A stretch of 64,000 nt of DNA from Penelope pileata (taxonomy: Eukaryota; Chordata; Aves; Galliformes; Cracidae). Positions 11,886 to 24,184 of this stretch are shown here, one piece after another (the first letter of the stretch is position 1; the number at the start of each line of letters is the position of its first letter). The translations under genes and the position numbers were made by a program. The notes under the pieces are model-generated. The model worked only from the letters and a program-made list of their open reading frames with translations. It ran no database searches and had not been told where the DNA came from. Location of the stretch: NCBI GenBank assembly GCA_013396635.1, contig WBMW01004864.1, positions 7,899-71,898 on the forward strand, written 5' to 3'.

Positions 11886-12520
11886 AATCAGGGGCCACCT
11901 CTAAAATGTGAATCGGCTTTTATTTGGAGGAAGAACAGTTGAGTGGCTGGGAGAACAAAAAGGAAAAGAATTACCCAAAAGAAGTAAAAGATAGATGTTC
12001 CCAGCTGAGGATGAGTCAAGAGCAGACATGGGAGCAACACCTGCACGAGTTGTGCTCCAGCTAGCTCTCCATGGGCTGGAGATGGGACCACTGGAGGTGA
12101 CCTGAGTCAAAGGAGAGAGACTTGAACCTCTCCAAGCATGAGCACATGTCATCCCCACAAGCCTTGCTGCGCTGCTGCCCTGATGAGCATGGGGCCTCCA
12201 TGGAGATGGTCGTCACATCTCTCCCAGGCATGAGAGGAGCTTCATTCTGGGGAGAGTTCACATGCTCTGATATTTGTTCATCCAAAATCCATGCTGAAGC
12301 TACCTGTTGATGGCCAACTGTTAAAATGCTTGTGCACAGATGGAAAACACTGCCTTCTAGGCTGGGATTGCTGAGACCTTGAGAAGGCCAAGGACTTTTT
12401 CTTGAGATGAGGTTCATGGGGGCTGACAAAATAGACCTGAGCTCTGCGGTCTCTGGACCCCCGTGGATGACAAGGCACTGCCTCTTCTCATTGCAATAAA
12501 TACCAAGATGCCCTGGAGAT

Positions 12521-12570
12521 CACAGAATCATCAAATTGTTTGAGTTGGAAGATCCACCACTTCCACTGGC
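12521..12570 (-). mobile_element. CR1 LINE fragment, extreme 3' end, antisense
   Basis: 'cacagaatcatcaaattgtt' followed by tgagttggaagatc is the reverse complement of the CR1 terminal block. Only about 50 bp are recognisable. The following 200 bp may be diverged CR1, but I cannot align it by eye. Confidence 0.7.
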
Positions 12571-12799
12571 CCATTTGTGATGTGACTGTACAGAAACTGC
12601 ACCATGGACCCCATCACTGAGGTTGGGCATTGCCCTTTGCCCACGCCATCAGCCAAGCTGTGCTGGGGGCCTGCCTGGCTGGGAGTGGCCCCCAAAGCAT
12701 CCTCGTGGGCTTCTCCATCAGAGCTTGGTGCTGAGGCCAGAGGATGCCGGGGTGGCACCGTGCAGCCCATCAGCCAGGCCTGCAATTCATCCTCGTCTC

Positions 12800-13025
12800 C
12801 TTTGAACCTCCTGGAAGAGTTAGTATGGAAATTTCAACCTATTTTTAAGGGTTATTTTCACTCAAGTGAAATCTATCAAAGGAGGAGGGTTATTTTTACA
12901 GCGCGCAGCAACTGCTGGTTGCCATGGCAGCGGGCCGGGCGAAATGCAATAAAGCATCCCTCTGTTATTGTAAACACAAAGGGAACCACTGACACTGCAA
13001 AGAAAGGCAATTGTTACGGCAGGAG
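12800..13025. promoter_or_regulatory. CNE candidate
   Basis: GGAAATTTCAACCTATTTTTAAGG, then a short inverted repeat TTTCACTCAAGTGAAA (12857-12872), GGGTTATTTTTACAGCGCGC, GCAATAAAGC and TATTGTAAACAC. It is AT-rich with isolated CpGs, and no stable frame is recognised. Confidence 0.33.
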
Positions 13026-13029
13026 GAAG

Positions 13030-14600
13030 GCAACACTTTGGTGCATCTGCCAAGACTTGGCCCTGGCTGGGCTCGGGGACCCGTGTCCTGGGAGGTTTAA
13101 TGGGAATCACATGGGTCTGGGATCCAAAAATATTGAGCCTTTCTGAACTCCCCTCTGTGGGTGTTGGGGGCACTGGTATGTCAGCCCAAGCTGAACTTTT
13201 CTCCTCCTTCTTTGCAAAAACTTGGAAGAAGTTCTGAGAATGCATCACCTAAAGAAAGGGATGGGATGGAGGAATCCCTGCATTTTTCAGCCTGATGTTC
13301 AGCACGAGGAGCAATGGCAGCTGGCTGTGGAGGTCACTTTTGCATGTGGGCAGACTGCAGAGAGTGACTCTGCAGATGGTGAGAGGGCTCCTCCTCTCCA
13401 TCTCTTCCAAATGTGTGTTTGTCTTTATATTTAGGTGCCCTGTTTGACCAAAGTGCTCTGTGACACTTTTGGGCCATGGAGAACCGTGGTGAACATGGAC
13501 ATAAGCAGCTCCAAGGGAGGTGGAGGACCCTTGCTGGGACCTCCCTCGTGACCTATGGCTGTCCCCATGCATGAGCGAGCCCTTGGGTCTTCCAGCAGCA
13601 TCAGGGACACCACCAGAAACTGCATCAACCCCTCGAGGTACGTGCTTCATCCCTTATGACTGTATTGTGGTGACTCCTGTGCTGCTGCTGTGACTGTATG
13701 GAAACCAGGCGACTTCCACTTGTTGCTCCTCCATCACGAGATGCAGGCTGTCCTCGGGTGGCACACCCTGGGTGCCCAAGGGCTGGCTGGGCAGGGGGGA
13801 GACCAGAAGAATTGTCACTGTGTGCTGGAGCTCTCCCGAAGTACCAAATGAGTCTTTTCAGCTTTAGCCATAGCTGAGGCAACCACAAAAAATATGGAGG
13901 GAGAGCAAGCAGATACCGGACTTGGCTTCCTCGCTATCCAGAAACCTCTTTGAGACTCTGGCAGTATTGATAGGGAGTTCTAAGCACCCAGAGCACTCTT
14001 GTTTAAAAGCATCTTGAACTGGGTACCAAAAACCAGACCATGCAGAGTGCCTTGCCATTTGGCTCACCCTGGAGAAGTCATGGAGGTCTTGAGGTTGTCA
14101 CTTTGCTCTGTCTTCGGGCAAAGTGGTTCATAATGTCAAAATCTGGAGCAAAATCCCAGCAGGCATGAGCTTGGTGGGTTAGAGCAAGTGTGGATGAAGG
14201 TCAGAGTCTTCTTCCTCCTGTCCCTGGGGAAGCTGCGTGCCCCATCACTGCTGAATGCCAGAGGAGGGGCTGGTGCAGGAAATGATTGGTCTCTTGCACC
14301 AAGCAAAATTCCCACTGCTATCTTACAGCCCATCCCAGGTCCTGCTGTAGGGTTTGCAGGGACTGATTTTTGGAGATCTGTGGCCTGCTTTTTCAGCATC
14401 TCACAAACAGGGAAAAGAAACAAAGGCAAGAATTGCCGTGCGACAGCGTGTGTATAAACAGATCCCTGGGAGGGCGAGACCAGCAGGAGGGCAGAGATTG
14501 AGACGATTTCCGTTTCCAAAGGAACAGCCGTGAAGCTGTTGCCCTTGTGCCTGAACCCCGTGGTGTTGGGTCACTGTTCCTCGTGCCCAGGGCTCACTTA
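13030..14600. other. Gene-free stretch, nothing recognised
   Basis: Mixed-composition DNA with short overlapping open frames. A small AT-rich piece at 14400-14460 (AAAGAAACAAAGGCAAG, GTGTATAAACAG) contains SOX-like ACAAAG but is too short to call. Confidence 0.5.
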
Positions 14601-14639
14601 TCTAGGCAAAGCTTGTGCAGAAAACCTGCTGCTTGCCAC

Positions 14640-14840
14640 ATAAAGGGAGGTTACTCCATGTTTTAAAGAGGTTAATGGCTTTTTTTTGTTGCATAGTAAG
14701 GAAAAAAATTATGATAATGCTCAGATGGAGATGTATCTCATCTAAAAGGGTTTCTAATGATTGGGTTTTATATAGAATTATTAGAAAGTCAATAGCCAGG
14801 GCATGTGGTGATCTGGGAATCCCTCTGAGGAAGGGCTCCA
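14640..14840. promoter_or_regulatory. CNE candidate with E-box hairpin
   Basis: AT-rich island with AAAAAATTATGATAATGC and TATATAGAATTATTAG. An imperfect inverted repeat, AGATGGAGAT / ATCTCATCT, spans 14723-14743 and carries a CAGATG E-box on its left arm. Confidence 0.37.
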
Positions 14841-15183
14841 ACTATTGATACAGCCACTGGCTTTGCTAAGACCACCCTTAGGGTGGTGGGACTTGGTGTC
14901 CCAAAGAGCCCAGGGACATGTGTGTCCCATCCCATGGGGTCTCCTCCCTGCCTTGCCACTGCCCCTCTGCAGCTGTGGTTGCCAGGGCTGAGGACACCTT
15001 GCTGTGATGGCTCTGACCTCAGGTCCCTGCCTGCAGTGTGGGGACTGCTCCTCGTCCAGCTTTGTTCCCTTTGGTGCCTCCCAGCATGGGGACAGCCATT
15101 TATTCCTGTGTTGTGATGAGCCTGGAATACCAACCTTGGCCATGCATGATCAAGCTGCAGACCTAAGGGAATGGCATGGAGCT

Positions 15184-15391
15184 GTGTCAGGGGGATGTTA
15201 GGAAGAGGTTCTTCGCCAGAGGGCAGTGGGCATGGAACAGGCTGTCCAGGGTTGCTGGAGCTTGAGGAGTGCTTGGACAATGCTCTCAGACAAAGGGTTT
15301 GGATTTTGGGGGGTCCTGTGTGGAGCCAGGAGCTGGACTCGATGGTCCTTGTGGGTCCCTTCCAGCTTGGGGTGTTCTACGGTTCTATGAT
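15184..15391 (+). mobile_element. CR1 LINE fragment, 3' end, sense
   Basis: Matches the CR1 3' region: 'atgttaggaagaggttcttc', 'ttggacaatgctctcagac', 'ctggactcgatggtccttgt', ending in ttctatgatc. It differs from the copies at 4756 and 50966 and belongs to another subfamily. About 210 bp remain, with no coding capacity. Confidence 0.93.
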
Positions 15392-15539
15392 CTCCAGGAG
15401 ATATTGAGCCACGCTCTTGCTGCAGGGGAGCTTTTTCACCAAGGTGTTCTCCAAAATGAAGTCAAGGAGTGTTTCCTTGGGGGACTCAGGTCCGAGCCCT
15501 CCCCATGGCAGCCCACCACGATGCGCTGACAGAGTGCTG

Positions 15540-15910
15540 GATGATGTCTTTGAGATGAAACTTAATTCACAACTCTTTAACCTAAGGTTCTCGTTCACAA
15601 GTGTTTCATTATTAAGGGGTGAGTACATGGCAGCTTCATTCTGTAATAGCATATATAGCATGTTACACTTTACAATGCATTAGCAATAAATGCTTAATGG
15701 AAGAGGCTATATCAAGCTGTTAGATAGAAAGCCTATTATAAAACGTGGGCTCCTGCTCAAACAATGTGTGCGTCTGTTTAACACCTGATGTTAACTCAGA
15801 AAGTGTGTTAGAAAGCACCGCTCCTTGGCATTGAGAAAATAAGGAGCACTTTATGTATTAAAGTGTCAGTAAAATTTCCTCGCTTGTTTAAAACATTCTG
15901 GAGAAGATGT
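15540..15910. promoter_or_regulatory. CNE candidate, about 370 bp
   Basis: One of the longest AT-rich islands in the first half. Motifs include TTTCATTATTAAGG, TAATAGCATATATAGCATG, AGCAATAAATGCTTAATGG, AGCCTATTATAAAACG and TATTAAAGTGTCAGTAAAA. No simple repeat and no meaningful open frame were seen. Confidence 0.42.
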
Positions 15911-15914
15911 TGTC

Positions 15915-16740
15915 TGAAAGGTGGCTGGCTGAGATGGGAAGTCTGGAGCAATGCGTCGGGAGCGGGGGCTGGCAGGGAGCTGGGGCTCTGTGCATTTCAC
16001 ATTCACAATCTCTGTGTCCCAGCAGTGCTTGCTACACCCTGCAAAACCCACGATGGCTTTGGGACCAATGGAACCAGGCTGGGCTTGGGTTGGGTTGAAA
16101 CAAGCCTCTATTCCCCAGCACGATTCCACAGTCCTGAGCCCTCTGTCTTCTTCCAGTGCTTCAGCAGTTAAATGGAAAAGGGTGGTTGAGAAGATGAGAA
16201 TTAAGTTATTAAAGCATCTGGACACTTTTAAGAGGATTGCTGAGTGTCGTAGTACTCAAGATTGACTTGAGAATTTGGGGGTGGATTTGCAGCTGGAAGA
16301 AATTCCTCATGTACTGTATACCTGCCCCCTGTGTATATGTTAGCATACTTGGCACAGATGTCTCTTTGTTTCCGTACAGGAAACTAATTGCCTTTCTTGT
16401 TTCAGTCTGAAGTTTTCCTGTGTCATTCTGTAAATAATGAGAGGCATTTCTCAAAGTTTGCCAGGCGCCTTTGTCTCTCCTGACAGCACTTCAGCTGCTT
16501 GCCCTGTGCTGGAGGAGCGTCCCCTCGCTGGAAGCTGCTGCCACCTCGCCAGCTCTGCTCTGGCCCTGAGACGTGTGAGCTGGGGGACGTCCTGCATGGC
16601 AGCAGGGAAGGGAAAGCAGGGAGAAGGAGGCTTCGTGTGAGTGACAAGCTTTGCTTTGGAGCTCTCTCTGGCTTCCAGTTTCCTATGTGAATTCCAGCCC
16701 CAGAGATTCAAGTCCTTTATTTATCCCGAGCACAGCAATG
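15915..16740. other. Gene-free stretch, nothing recognised
   Basis: Short open frames on both strands and no repeat family identified. GC content rises towards 16.6 kb, but CpG is not dense enough for an island. Confidence 0.5.
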
Positions 16741-16742
16741 GC

Positions 16743-16889
16743 TTCAGCCATGAAGGTGCTCAAGATACATCTGCATGTGATACTGAGGGACATGGCTTTG
16801 TGGTTTAATGAGCAATGTTGGTGGTAGGTGGACGGTTGGACTAGATGATCTTGGAGGTCTTTTCCAACCCTTATGTTTCCATGATTTTG
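16743..16889 (+). mobile_element. CR1 LINE fragment, 3' end, sense
   Basis: Terminal CR1 sequence with 'ttggactagatgatcttgg', 'aggtcttttccaaccctta' and a degraded ATGATTTT end. The upstream part (ggacatggctttgtggttta) also fits the consensus order. About 150 bp. Confidence 0.88.
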
Positions 16890-18490
16890 AGGCTGAATTT
16901 TTGGTATGCACCCTTTCCTTGGCCATCAGATACATCTCCTGGGGTTTGAAGAAGAACAGCAGAAGTTAGGGGCTTGGGATGGAACGAGAAGTGGCACAAC
17001 ACTAATGGAAATCCAGCTCTGTCCCCCAGGCACCAGGTGATGACTTGCTACAGCCCTGTGAGAAAACGGAAACCCTCAGAGCCTTCCCAGGCTGGAGCTG
17101 GAGCAGATGCAAACTGAAACAGGGATGAGAGAGCCTGGAGCTGCCCTAAAACTGCGCCTGCTGCTCCCATTTGGTGTGAAAGAGGAAATACAGTCAGTAA
17201 TGAGAGCTCAGGTATGGTAGTGGGGAGCAGCACTGCTGCTGGCCTCAGCCTTACCACCCATCCTTCACCCCCACCGGCTGCTATTGCTGGCAGGGCACAG
17301 GCAGGGCCACTCGAGTGACCCCATCCAAGCCACAGGCAGCTCAATGCTATTCCTCCTTGCTTGGCTTGTTGTTACAGCCACAGCTCTGCTTGCTGTGGTA
17401 TATTTTGGGGGTGGCTGGGAGCCGTGCCTCAGTTTCCTTTCCCAAGGAGCATGAGGAGGAGCCTCGATAGTGAGGAGACAGTGCTGGGCTCTGCTGCCAG
17501 CGTGATGTGCAGAGAGCTGCACCAGGGCAGCTGTTTATTGGGAACGATGAACGGGCATCCTGATCCAGCTCAAGCCAGCAGCTCTCCATGGAGGATTTGG
17601 CCTGGACCTTTATTACCTGTCCCCCTTGTCACTTTGGGGTGAGAGGAGCAGGGACAGTGATGAGCATTAATTGGGGCCCCCCTCTGCCCCGTGCTGCCCG
17701 GGCAGTGTCACCATGGCAAAGCGAGCAGCTCTGAGAGCTTTTGGATGGCTGCAGAGCCGTCAGGCACCGCTGGCTGCAGGCAGCGGGACGAGCCCGCAGG
17801 TGCTGTCACAGCCATCGTGCTGCAGGTAGCACCTCGCAGGGGGCTGCTTTTAGAGATGCGTAAATACTCTGGCAAATCTGATGTCATACCTGGCTGCAAA
17901 CGCTGCTGTGTCAGTGAGCCTGCAGCAGGAGGGGCACGAAGCAGCATCCCCTGCTCACAGCATCCCCACCTCCCAGAGGGCAGCACCAGTGCCCTTCTTG
18001 CATTCGTGGGGACAGCCTTGTGACCTTTCAGGGTCAGGAGGGACTCGTCTCGCTCTTGACTTCCATAGCCACCATGCCAAAAGCATCACACAGCAGCCCT
18101 GAGGCTGGTGTTGCCCTTTCCTTGCCCTGCTGCTCCCATGGGGAGGGGAGGGCTGCAGGCAGCTGCCTGCCCACTGCTGGCCCTGGCTGTGCTAAGGAGC
18201 AAGGGGAAAGGCTGCGGGGAGCACCAGGAGGCATCAGCCAACCTCTGGCAGATGGAATTCCTTAACGAGATCTAAAGGAGTTATGACACTCACCTCCTGA
18301 CAGACAAAAAAAACCAAACAAACAAAAAAAACAATCTTGAAATTTAGGAAATGACTGAAAAGAAATAAGTACAGCAGCCAACTTGTTACATCAGTTTTTA
18401 AAAAGAGCTTGCTGCTGCCTTCCCCGAGGTCCTGCCAAAATCACGGGAGGCAGCCTCCTCCCCACAGCCTGGCAGAGCAGGGACATTGCT
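16890..18490. other. Gene-free stretch, nothing recognised
   Basis: GC-rich, CTG/CAG-rich sequence with overlapping open frames on both strands. No exon, repeat or motif cluster could be supported. Confidence 0.5.
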
Positions 18491-18499
18491 GTGTGGAGG

Positions 18500-18810
18500 C
18501 AGGATGTCCTTTCTACCTCGTCATATCTCCTTCATGTTTTCCAAGCATTTTTGACCACGTTAATGATTAAAGCAAAACAAGATTCTTATTGGCAGCACAA
18601 ATCACTTTTTCAAGATGACACCAGCACTTACAGTCTTATTACTGCCATTAACAAGATGATTATTACGACTTTGCCATGCTCCCCCGTTCTAAAGAAAGCA
18701 ATACAAATCCAAATACACCGCCTCAGAGATACCCCACCCTTGTTTTCCTCTCTAACCAAGAAGAGGTTGCACCAGCATAATAGAAGAGCATATTTCCATG
18801 AGCGTATGTA
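18500..18810. promoter_or_regulatory. CNE candidate
   Basis: TAATGATTA at 18561-18569 (two TAAT half-sites facing each other), ATTACTGCCATTAAC, AAGATGATTATTACG and AAAGCAATACAAATCCAAAT. It sits inside a 161-codon plus frame (18383-18868) with no family motif, which I regard as incidental. Confidence 0.4.
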
Positions 18811-19234
18811 TGCTGTGTTTTGGGTTTCCACCTCTCAGGTCATGCTTTCCAAGCTGAACACCTGCTGAATGCAGATGTCTCCCAGGTCAGTGGTGGCCTC
18901 CTGCAGCCTTTGCTGGCTGGGTGCAGAGCCAGGGCTGCAGCACTGCTCGCTGGAGAGGTGACACACTGGCCAGGTGTCACCCAAGTGACCAGCCTGAAGC
19001 ACCTGGAGGTGGTCCAGCATCTTGTTTAAGACCCAACCACCAGCACTTTCCCTCTGTTTATTGATCTCTGAGGCACCCCCAGCCCCATCCATCGCGCAGG
19101 ATGGGTTTTTGGCTGCCCTGAAATGGGATGCCATGCAGTAGGACAGGGAGCTGACAGTGGTTGTCACAGCTGTCCTCGCCAGCCTGAAGGTAGCTGGATG
19201 GTAGGATACACAGGAGAGGACACGTTGTTCCTCA

Positions 19235-19620
19235 TCTTGGCCATTACAGCTTTACAAATGACTACTCCAAGCTTAGATCCAAAATGGTGTCGTGGCTTTC
19301 GCTGCTGTCATCAATTGCCATCAACACTGCATTTAGCTGACATAATTACTTATTGTTACAATCAGTGCCCATTAGGTTAAAGCTAAATTACAGTCTCAGT
19401 CCTTGGGAACTGCCTATTACATCCATATGAATACGCAAAGTTCATCACTCATGATTAACGTTGCTACAGTGAATACAAAAGGAATTAGTGAGGACCTGTC
19501 ACTTATTGTAAAGTGCTGCCAGATTATGGTATCAGAAATGATGTGTCAACTGTTAAAACTTAATAATCCATGCTGGAGTGCTGTATCTGATTATAACACT
19601 GATCAAAGGAGAGGCCTGAT
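19235..19620. promoter_or_regulatory. CNE candidate, about 385 bp
   Basis: Contains TAATTA at 19343-19348 followed by a SOX-type ATTGTT at 19352-19357. Other phrases are GATTAACGTTGC, AACTTAATAATCC and CTGATTATAACACTGATCAAAGG, whose end is a TCF/LEF-like ATCAAAG. The whole stretch is AT-rich and repeat-free. Confidence 0.45.
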
Positions 19621-19624
19621 TGGC

Positions 19625-21180
19625 AGCGGGAAGCCCAGGCTGGGCAGTGATGGGACCGATGACCTCCGTGGGTCAGGAGTCCTCTGCCAGGCGCTGGGGC
19701 TGCTTGCTCGGGTGCCACGGGGCTGGGACCCCACTGGGGCACGTGGCCGGGGAAGGACGGACACATCCGTGGTCCGTGGGCACATGCCCGAGCTGGGAGG
19801 TACAGCTCCAGCACTCAGGGCTGTGTCTGCAGCCACTGCCTCTAGTGGTGGAGAGAGATGGGGAACAATTTCCCTCTCCCCATCACCAATGTGGGCTGGA
19901 GGGTCCTGGGGGAGTCACCTCATTCAGATGGGCTTGCTGCATTCATTTTCATGGGGGAAAAGCAGCATGCAGAAGGATAGATGCATATATGTATGTATAT
20001 ATATGTGCAGGTATGCATGAGTTTGGAAAAAGTCCTGTGTCTTTGTTTTGGCATTGCTCAACGGGAATGTCTGATTTTTCTAATTTGAAAAGAGTTTTTG
20101 CTTTGTAACTTTTTTTTTTTTTTGCATTTGGGTAGCTACAAACTAGCACTAGCCGCTGCCAGCCCCCGTGCAGCCTCCGACTGAGGACGTGGTCCCTCCA
20201 GATCCATGGCATTTTTGTTCCTCATCCCACAGCGTTCCTGGAGCCGGGCTGCAGGGAGGTGCCCAGGGCTGGGTGCAGGGTTGTGTAGGGCCATTGGAGG
20301 GTGGTGAGTCACTCACCAAAATCTGATGTGGGCTGTTCCTTACTGACCTGTGTTTTTGTTTGTGGCTCCTGGCTGCGGTTTGCTTTGCAGCTGAAAGCTG
20401 GCTGCTTCACACAGGCACATTTACACTTGCCTCTAAGCAGTTTAGGTGTCCTGACAGCATTTTGCCTTTCCGCCAAAGAGTATTTAAAACCCTTACGGGC
20501 CTCTGGTTGGAGGCTTCTGGAAACTTTGCATGACTTCTGGCAAGCGTTTTGCTTTCTGCTGTTGCTGTCATGATCACAGAGCTGCTGTGGACAACAGAGG
20601 CACGCTTGTCCTGTTGACGTGGGGTGGTCCTTGCTAATAGGGAGGTCTGCAGCTCTGCGGCTCCAATGGCACACTGGAGCTGAGCTTGTGCCTTCAGGTA
20701 GCTTAACCCAGATGCTGTGGAAGGGCTCACTGCTCTGGCCTTCACAGATCATCCCAGGGTGTTATATGGGAGCTGCAGTGCTTGCTGTTCTACAGCTCAG
20801 CGACTGGGCTGAGGGAAAAGCACACGGCTATGGCAGCATCACCACTCCCTGGGAGCTTCTCCAGCAGAGTGTGTTACCTGCTGCTCTCCTCCTGTTGTGC
20901 CTCATCCCATTTGGGCAGCAGCAGCTCTTTTTGCAACTTGATTCTCCTTTGTCCACAGTCCTGTGGGGACCCTAGGCTGCTCCCATCCTGCTCATTGCTT
21001 CCTCATGCCCTGGAGCTGTTGGATGGCCAAGGGAAGAAACTTCACCTCATCTCCTGGGTGCCATCCTGGCTGCTGGTGGCAATGCCTTCCCTTTTCCTGC
21101 TCCTCGCTCCGCCTTGCACTAGGCACACATATGCTGATGTGTGTGCATGTGGCACTAGCAGATACTGTTCTCTCCAATTA
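19625..21180. other. Gene-free stretch, nothing recognised
   Basis: GC-rich with moderate CpG at 19625-19800, then mixed. A 29-bp alternating purine-pyrimidine run lies at 19981-20009 and a T tract at about 20109-20123. The overlapping open frames carry no domain. Confidence 0.5.
19981..20009. repeat. Alternating purine-pyrimidine tract
   Basis: A (TA)n/(TG)n-type run in which purine and pyrimidine alternate without a break for 29 bp. It is a microsatellite-like tract prone to unusual helix forms, with no known function. Confidence 0.75.
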
Positions 21181-21899
21181 TTAAGGAGCCTGGCAAAAAT
21201 ACCAAAGGTCTAAACATTAGCCACAGAACTGAAAATTTTGGATAAGCTTCATGTAGTTCTTTCACACTAAGACTTTCCTCTTACGCTGTCCCTTAGAGTT
21301 TTTCATCTCTGGTTGCCTCACCATGATGGCAAGAGCTGGATTTCTTCCTTTCTCGCTGCAGCTCCAACAAAGAAAACCTAACCAAAGTAAAACCATTTGT
21401 TTGGGCTAAGTGGCAAATGTTTTCTTGAAACATCTTTGGTGTGAACCTGTAAATGAAGACGACTTTCCAGGTCCACCTCTGTTCTGATTCAACTGGTGTG
21501 TTTGATCCCTGAAAAAAATATTTAAACATTTACTTATTCTAGGCAAACAAAACTCTCTTTAGAGGACCCGAAATGCAATCTGTCATTTTCATTTCAAATC
21601 ATTTTAAACGTCTCTATAATTTTAACCATAAAATGGAAAGCGTAACTGACTAGTCACTGCAAATGGAAATGTTCCTTTTTAAAGCATTCAAATGAAACGT
21701 TTCATTTTTTTTTTTTTCTCGAAGGTTTCCTGTCTGTTGGCTGGTTTGGAAGTCAGCAATTCCCCGAGATGAAGTTGTACAAAGTTGCCCGGTGCTGAAT
21801 TTGCATTTTTCCCAGAAGGGAGAGAGACACTGAGGGAAAAACATCACCGTGCAGCATCGCTGGGCAGTCCATCCCTTGGACCTGCCCATCCTCACCCCT

Positions 21900-22330
21900 C
21901 TGCCCACCAACGTCCTCGGGCAGCCCTTGGGTCCCCACTCGGACGCGGGATCACGGCTCCGGCTCCCCTTCCCAGCGCATCATCAACATGTTGTTTCCAG
22001 GGTCATAAATTTGCACGGTGATGAGACACAACCAGATGTTAGGCTACGTGAAGCGACTGGCGAAGCAGCCTGCCTGGCGCAGCCCCCGCCGCCGGAGCCA
22101 GCCGCCTGCTAATGAGAAGCAGGTCTCTCGCCTCGCGCCGGGCCAGGACAGACGGGGAGCGTCCCCAGGAGCACCTGCAGAGCTGCCATCTCGACCCCCG
22201 GCCTGCTCTCGGTGCCCAGGGAGCAGCTCCAGGCTCTTTGGTGGCTATTGGCTTCTGGCGGCCATCTGGAATGCGAGTGCGGCCTAGCGCAGGGGGGACG
22301 TTCAAGGCCGCGGTCCTCCTTGCTAGCAAG
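21900..22330. promoter_or_regulatory. CpG-island-like patch
   Basis: By eye I count about 35 CpGs in 430 bp at roughly 63% G+C, an observed/expected ratio near 0.8, which meets the usual island criteria. Clusters include CCCGCCGCCGG (about 22083) and CCTCGCGCCGGG (about 22131). An inverted CCAAT box (ATTGG, about 22246) lies just before GGCGGCCATCT, which resembles a YY1 site. CpG islands usually mark promoters, yet no coding exon is visible nearby. It could serve a non-coding transcript or be an orphan island. Direction unknown. Confidence 0.45.
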
Positions 22331-22339
22331 GAAGCTGGT

Positions 22340-23640
22340 TACGATGCGGTGTGATGCTTTATCATGTAAAAATCCTTCTGAGACGTGTGTTTTGGATGGT
22401 CTGTGTGGCTGAACAGGCTGGTTTAAATGGAGGGACCCACAGGGAAGTGAGGTTTTAGCTCAGGGCGCTGAAGCGGTACCCTCTGCTGGGAGCCAATGTT
22501 GATGTGAGATGCCCATTTCTGTGTGTCCCCATGGCTCTGAAGTGCTACGTCCCCTGGGTGGGCAGGGAATGTGGAAGTAACACTGAAAAGGGCCGAAAAG
22601 GGACCAATGCTCATCAGGACAGCTTTTGGCCAACATGAGGAAATGCTATCCCTGCAACCCGAGTTCTTGTGATGTTTTGGGGTGTGCACAATCCATCTGG
22701 GGAAGCACACCCTGATGGCAGTCCCTGGGCACAACCATCTTGTGAGTGCTTGCTCACTGCGGTCTCCTTCTTCCACTCGAAGTCTCTAGAAGTCCCAGGG
22801 GCAAGGCTGGGCCGTGTGAGGCTGGCATGACTCCATCACTGCCTCATGGCACCAAGCCAGCCCTTGCATCACAGGGTGCATCTAGGATGAAAGAAGATCC
22901 CATGTGGAGGTCTGGCCTTGGTGCCACTTCTCTGTTTCTTTCTTCTTCCCTGGATCACAGGGGCAGTGGTGGCATCTCCTTATACACCTATGTGCACGCT
23001 TCCATCTCCTGGGCACAGAGAAGTGATGGGAGTGTGTACATGGGTGCATGTACATGGGCTGCGCATAAGAGAAAGAGCTATTTGAAGAAGAAGGAGTATG
23101 TTGGTACAAAACTCAAGGGCTGCAAGTTGGCCAGGACATCCTGCGCAGTCCCTCCTTGCTTAGAGGTTCATGAATAGCCTCCAGACTGGGGGAGAATGAG
23201 ACAGGTCTTGATAAGTGTTTGGAGGGGATAACACTGCAGCGCTTGTGGCCACAAAGATCTCTTCCAGCCATGGCTGCAATGGAGGAAAAGCCCAGCTGTC
23301 CCGGAGGTCTTAGCCACCAGCTCAAGAGATTTTCCCAAGGCTGTGCAGGAGGGATGGGATCCTTGGGCATGTGCCCACCAGCCCCTTCCAGTGATGGGTG
23401 GGCAAACACTTGTGGCTCTGCTCAGCCTCCCCGTGTGATCATTCAGGGCTTCACCACATCCAGGAGAGCTGTGGTCCTCCCTGATAGAACGCCAGGTGAC
23501 ACGGGGCCATTGCCTCACCACCCTGAGCGTGTACAGGGAAGGAGGGGACGCAGCCTTACACGAGGTGACGGACCCCAGCGTCCCCACCGTGCTGCACCGC
23601 GGCCGCTCCATTGTGCGGCGGCACTTTGGAGGGAGTTTGG
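22340..23640. other. Gene-free stretch, nothing recognised
   Basis: Mixed sequence after the CpG-rich patch, with short overlapping open frames. No repeat family or motif cluster was found. Confidence 0.5.
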
Positions 23641-23649
23641 GTTAAAAGG

Positions 23650-24010
23650 GGTTAACAGCTCTCTGCTGTAACACATGATTGGTCTTTATGAGGTTGAAAC
23701 TCTTGTCTGTTTGAGGCCTACAGATGATGCTAAAGAGCACAATAATGACAGCAATTCAAAGCAATCTAATTATGCAAACGGGAGGCTAAACAATTTCATC
23801 ATCCTTAAATTAGATTGTCCTAATGAGATAAAGACACCAATTAATCCTGAATTAATTTCAATAGCCTATTTCAGGCAAACACTTTAATATGCAAATGTAA
23901 ATGAGAAACAAAGCCTACTGTAGAATGCCAGAGTTCAAAACCTCTCTCTGCACAGCTGCAGCGGGTGTAAATAGTGTCTAATGAGTTTGCATGGAAAGAC
24001 ACAACCAGTT
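23650..24010. promoter_or_regulatory. CNE candidate with POU octamer and homeodomain sites
   Basis: A dense set of sites over about 350 bp: TAATTA (23767-23772) running into ATGCAAAC, a K50-type TAATCC (23842-23847) between AATTAA repeats, and a perfect octamer ATGCAAAT (23889-23896). AT-rich and repeat-free, it stands out sharply from the GC-rich DNA on both sides. It is among the best enhancer candidates here. Confidence 0.5.
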
Positions 24011-24184
24011 GAAAATTTTAGCCTTCATAAAGCACAGCCGGTGCCTCAGGTAGGCGCGGTGCCGAGGCGGGCAGGGAACCACGGGGTGGGATGTGCCATG
24101 GGATGGAGGGCTCCAACAAGACGCTGCCCTGCACAGCCCTGCGCTTCGTGCTGGGTACCTGGCTGGCCGCCTTTCTAGGACACG

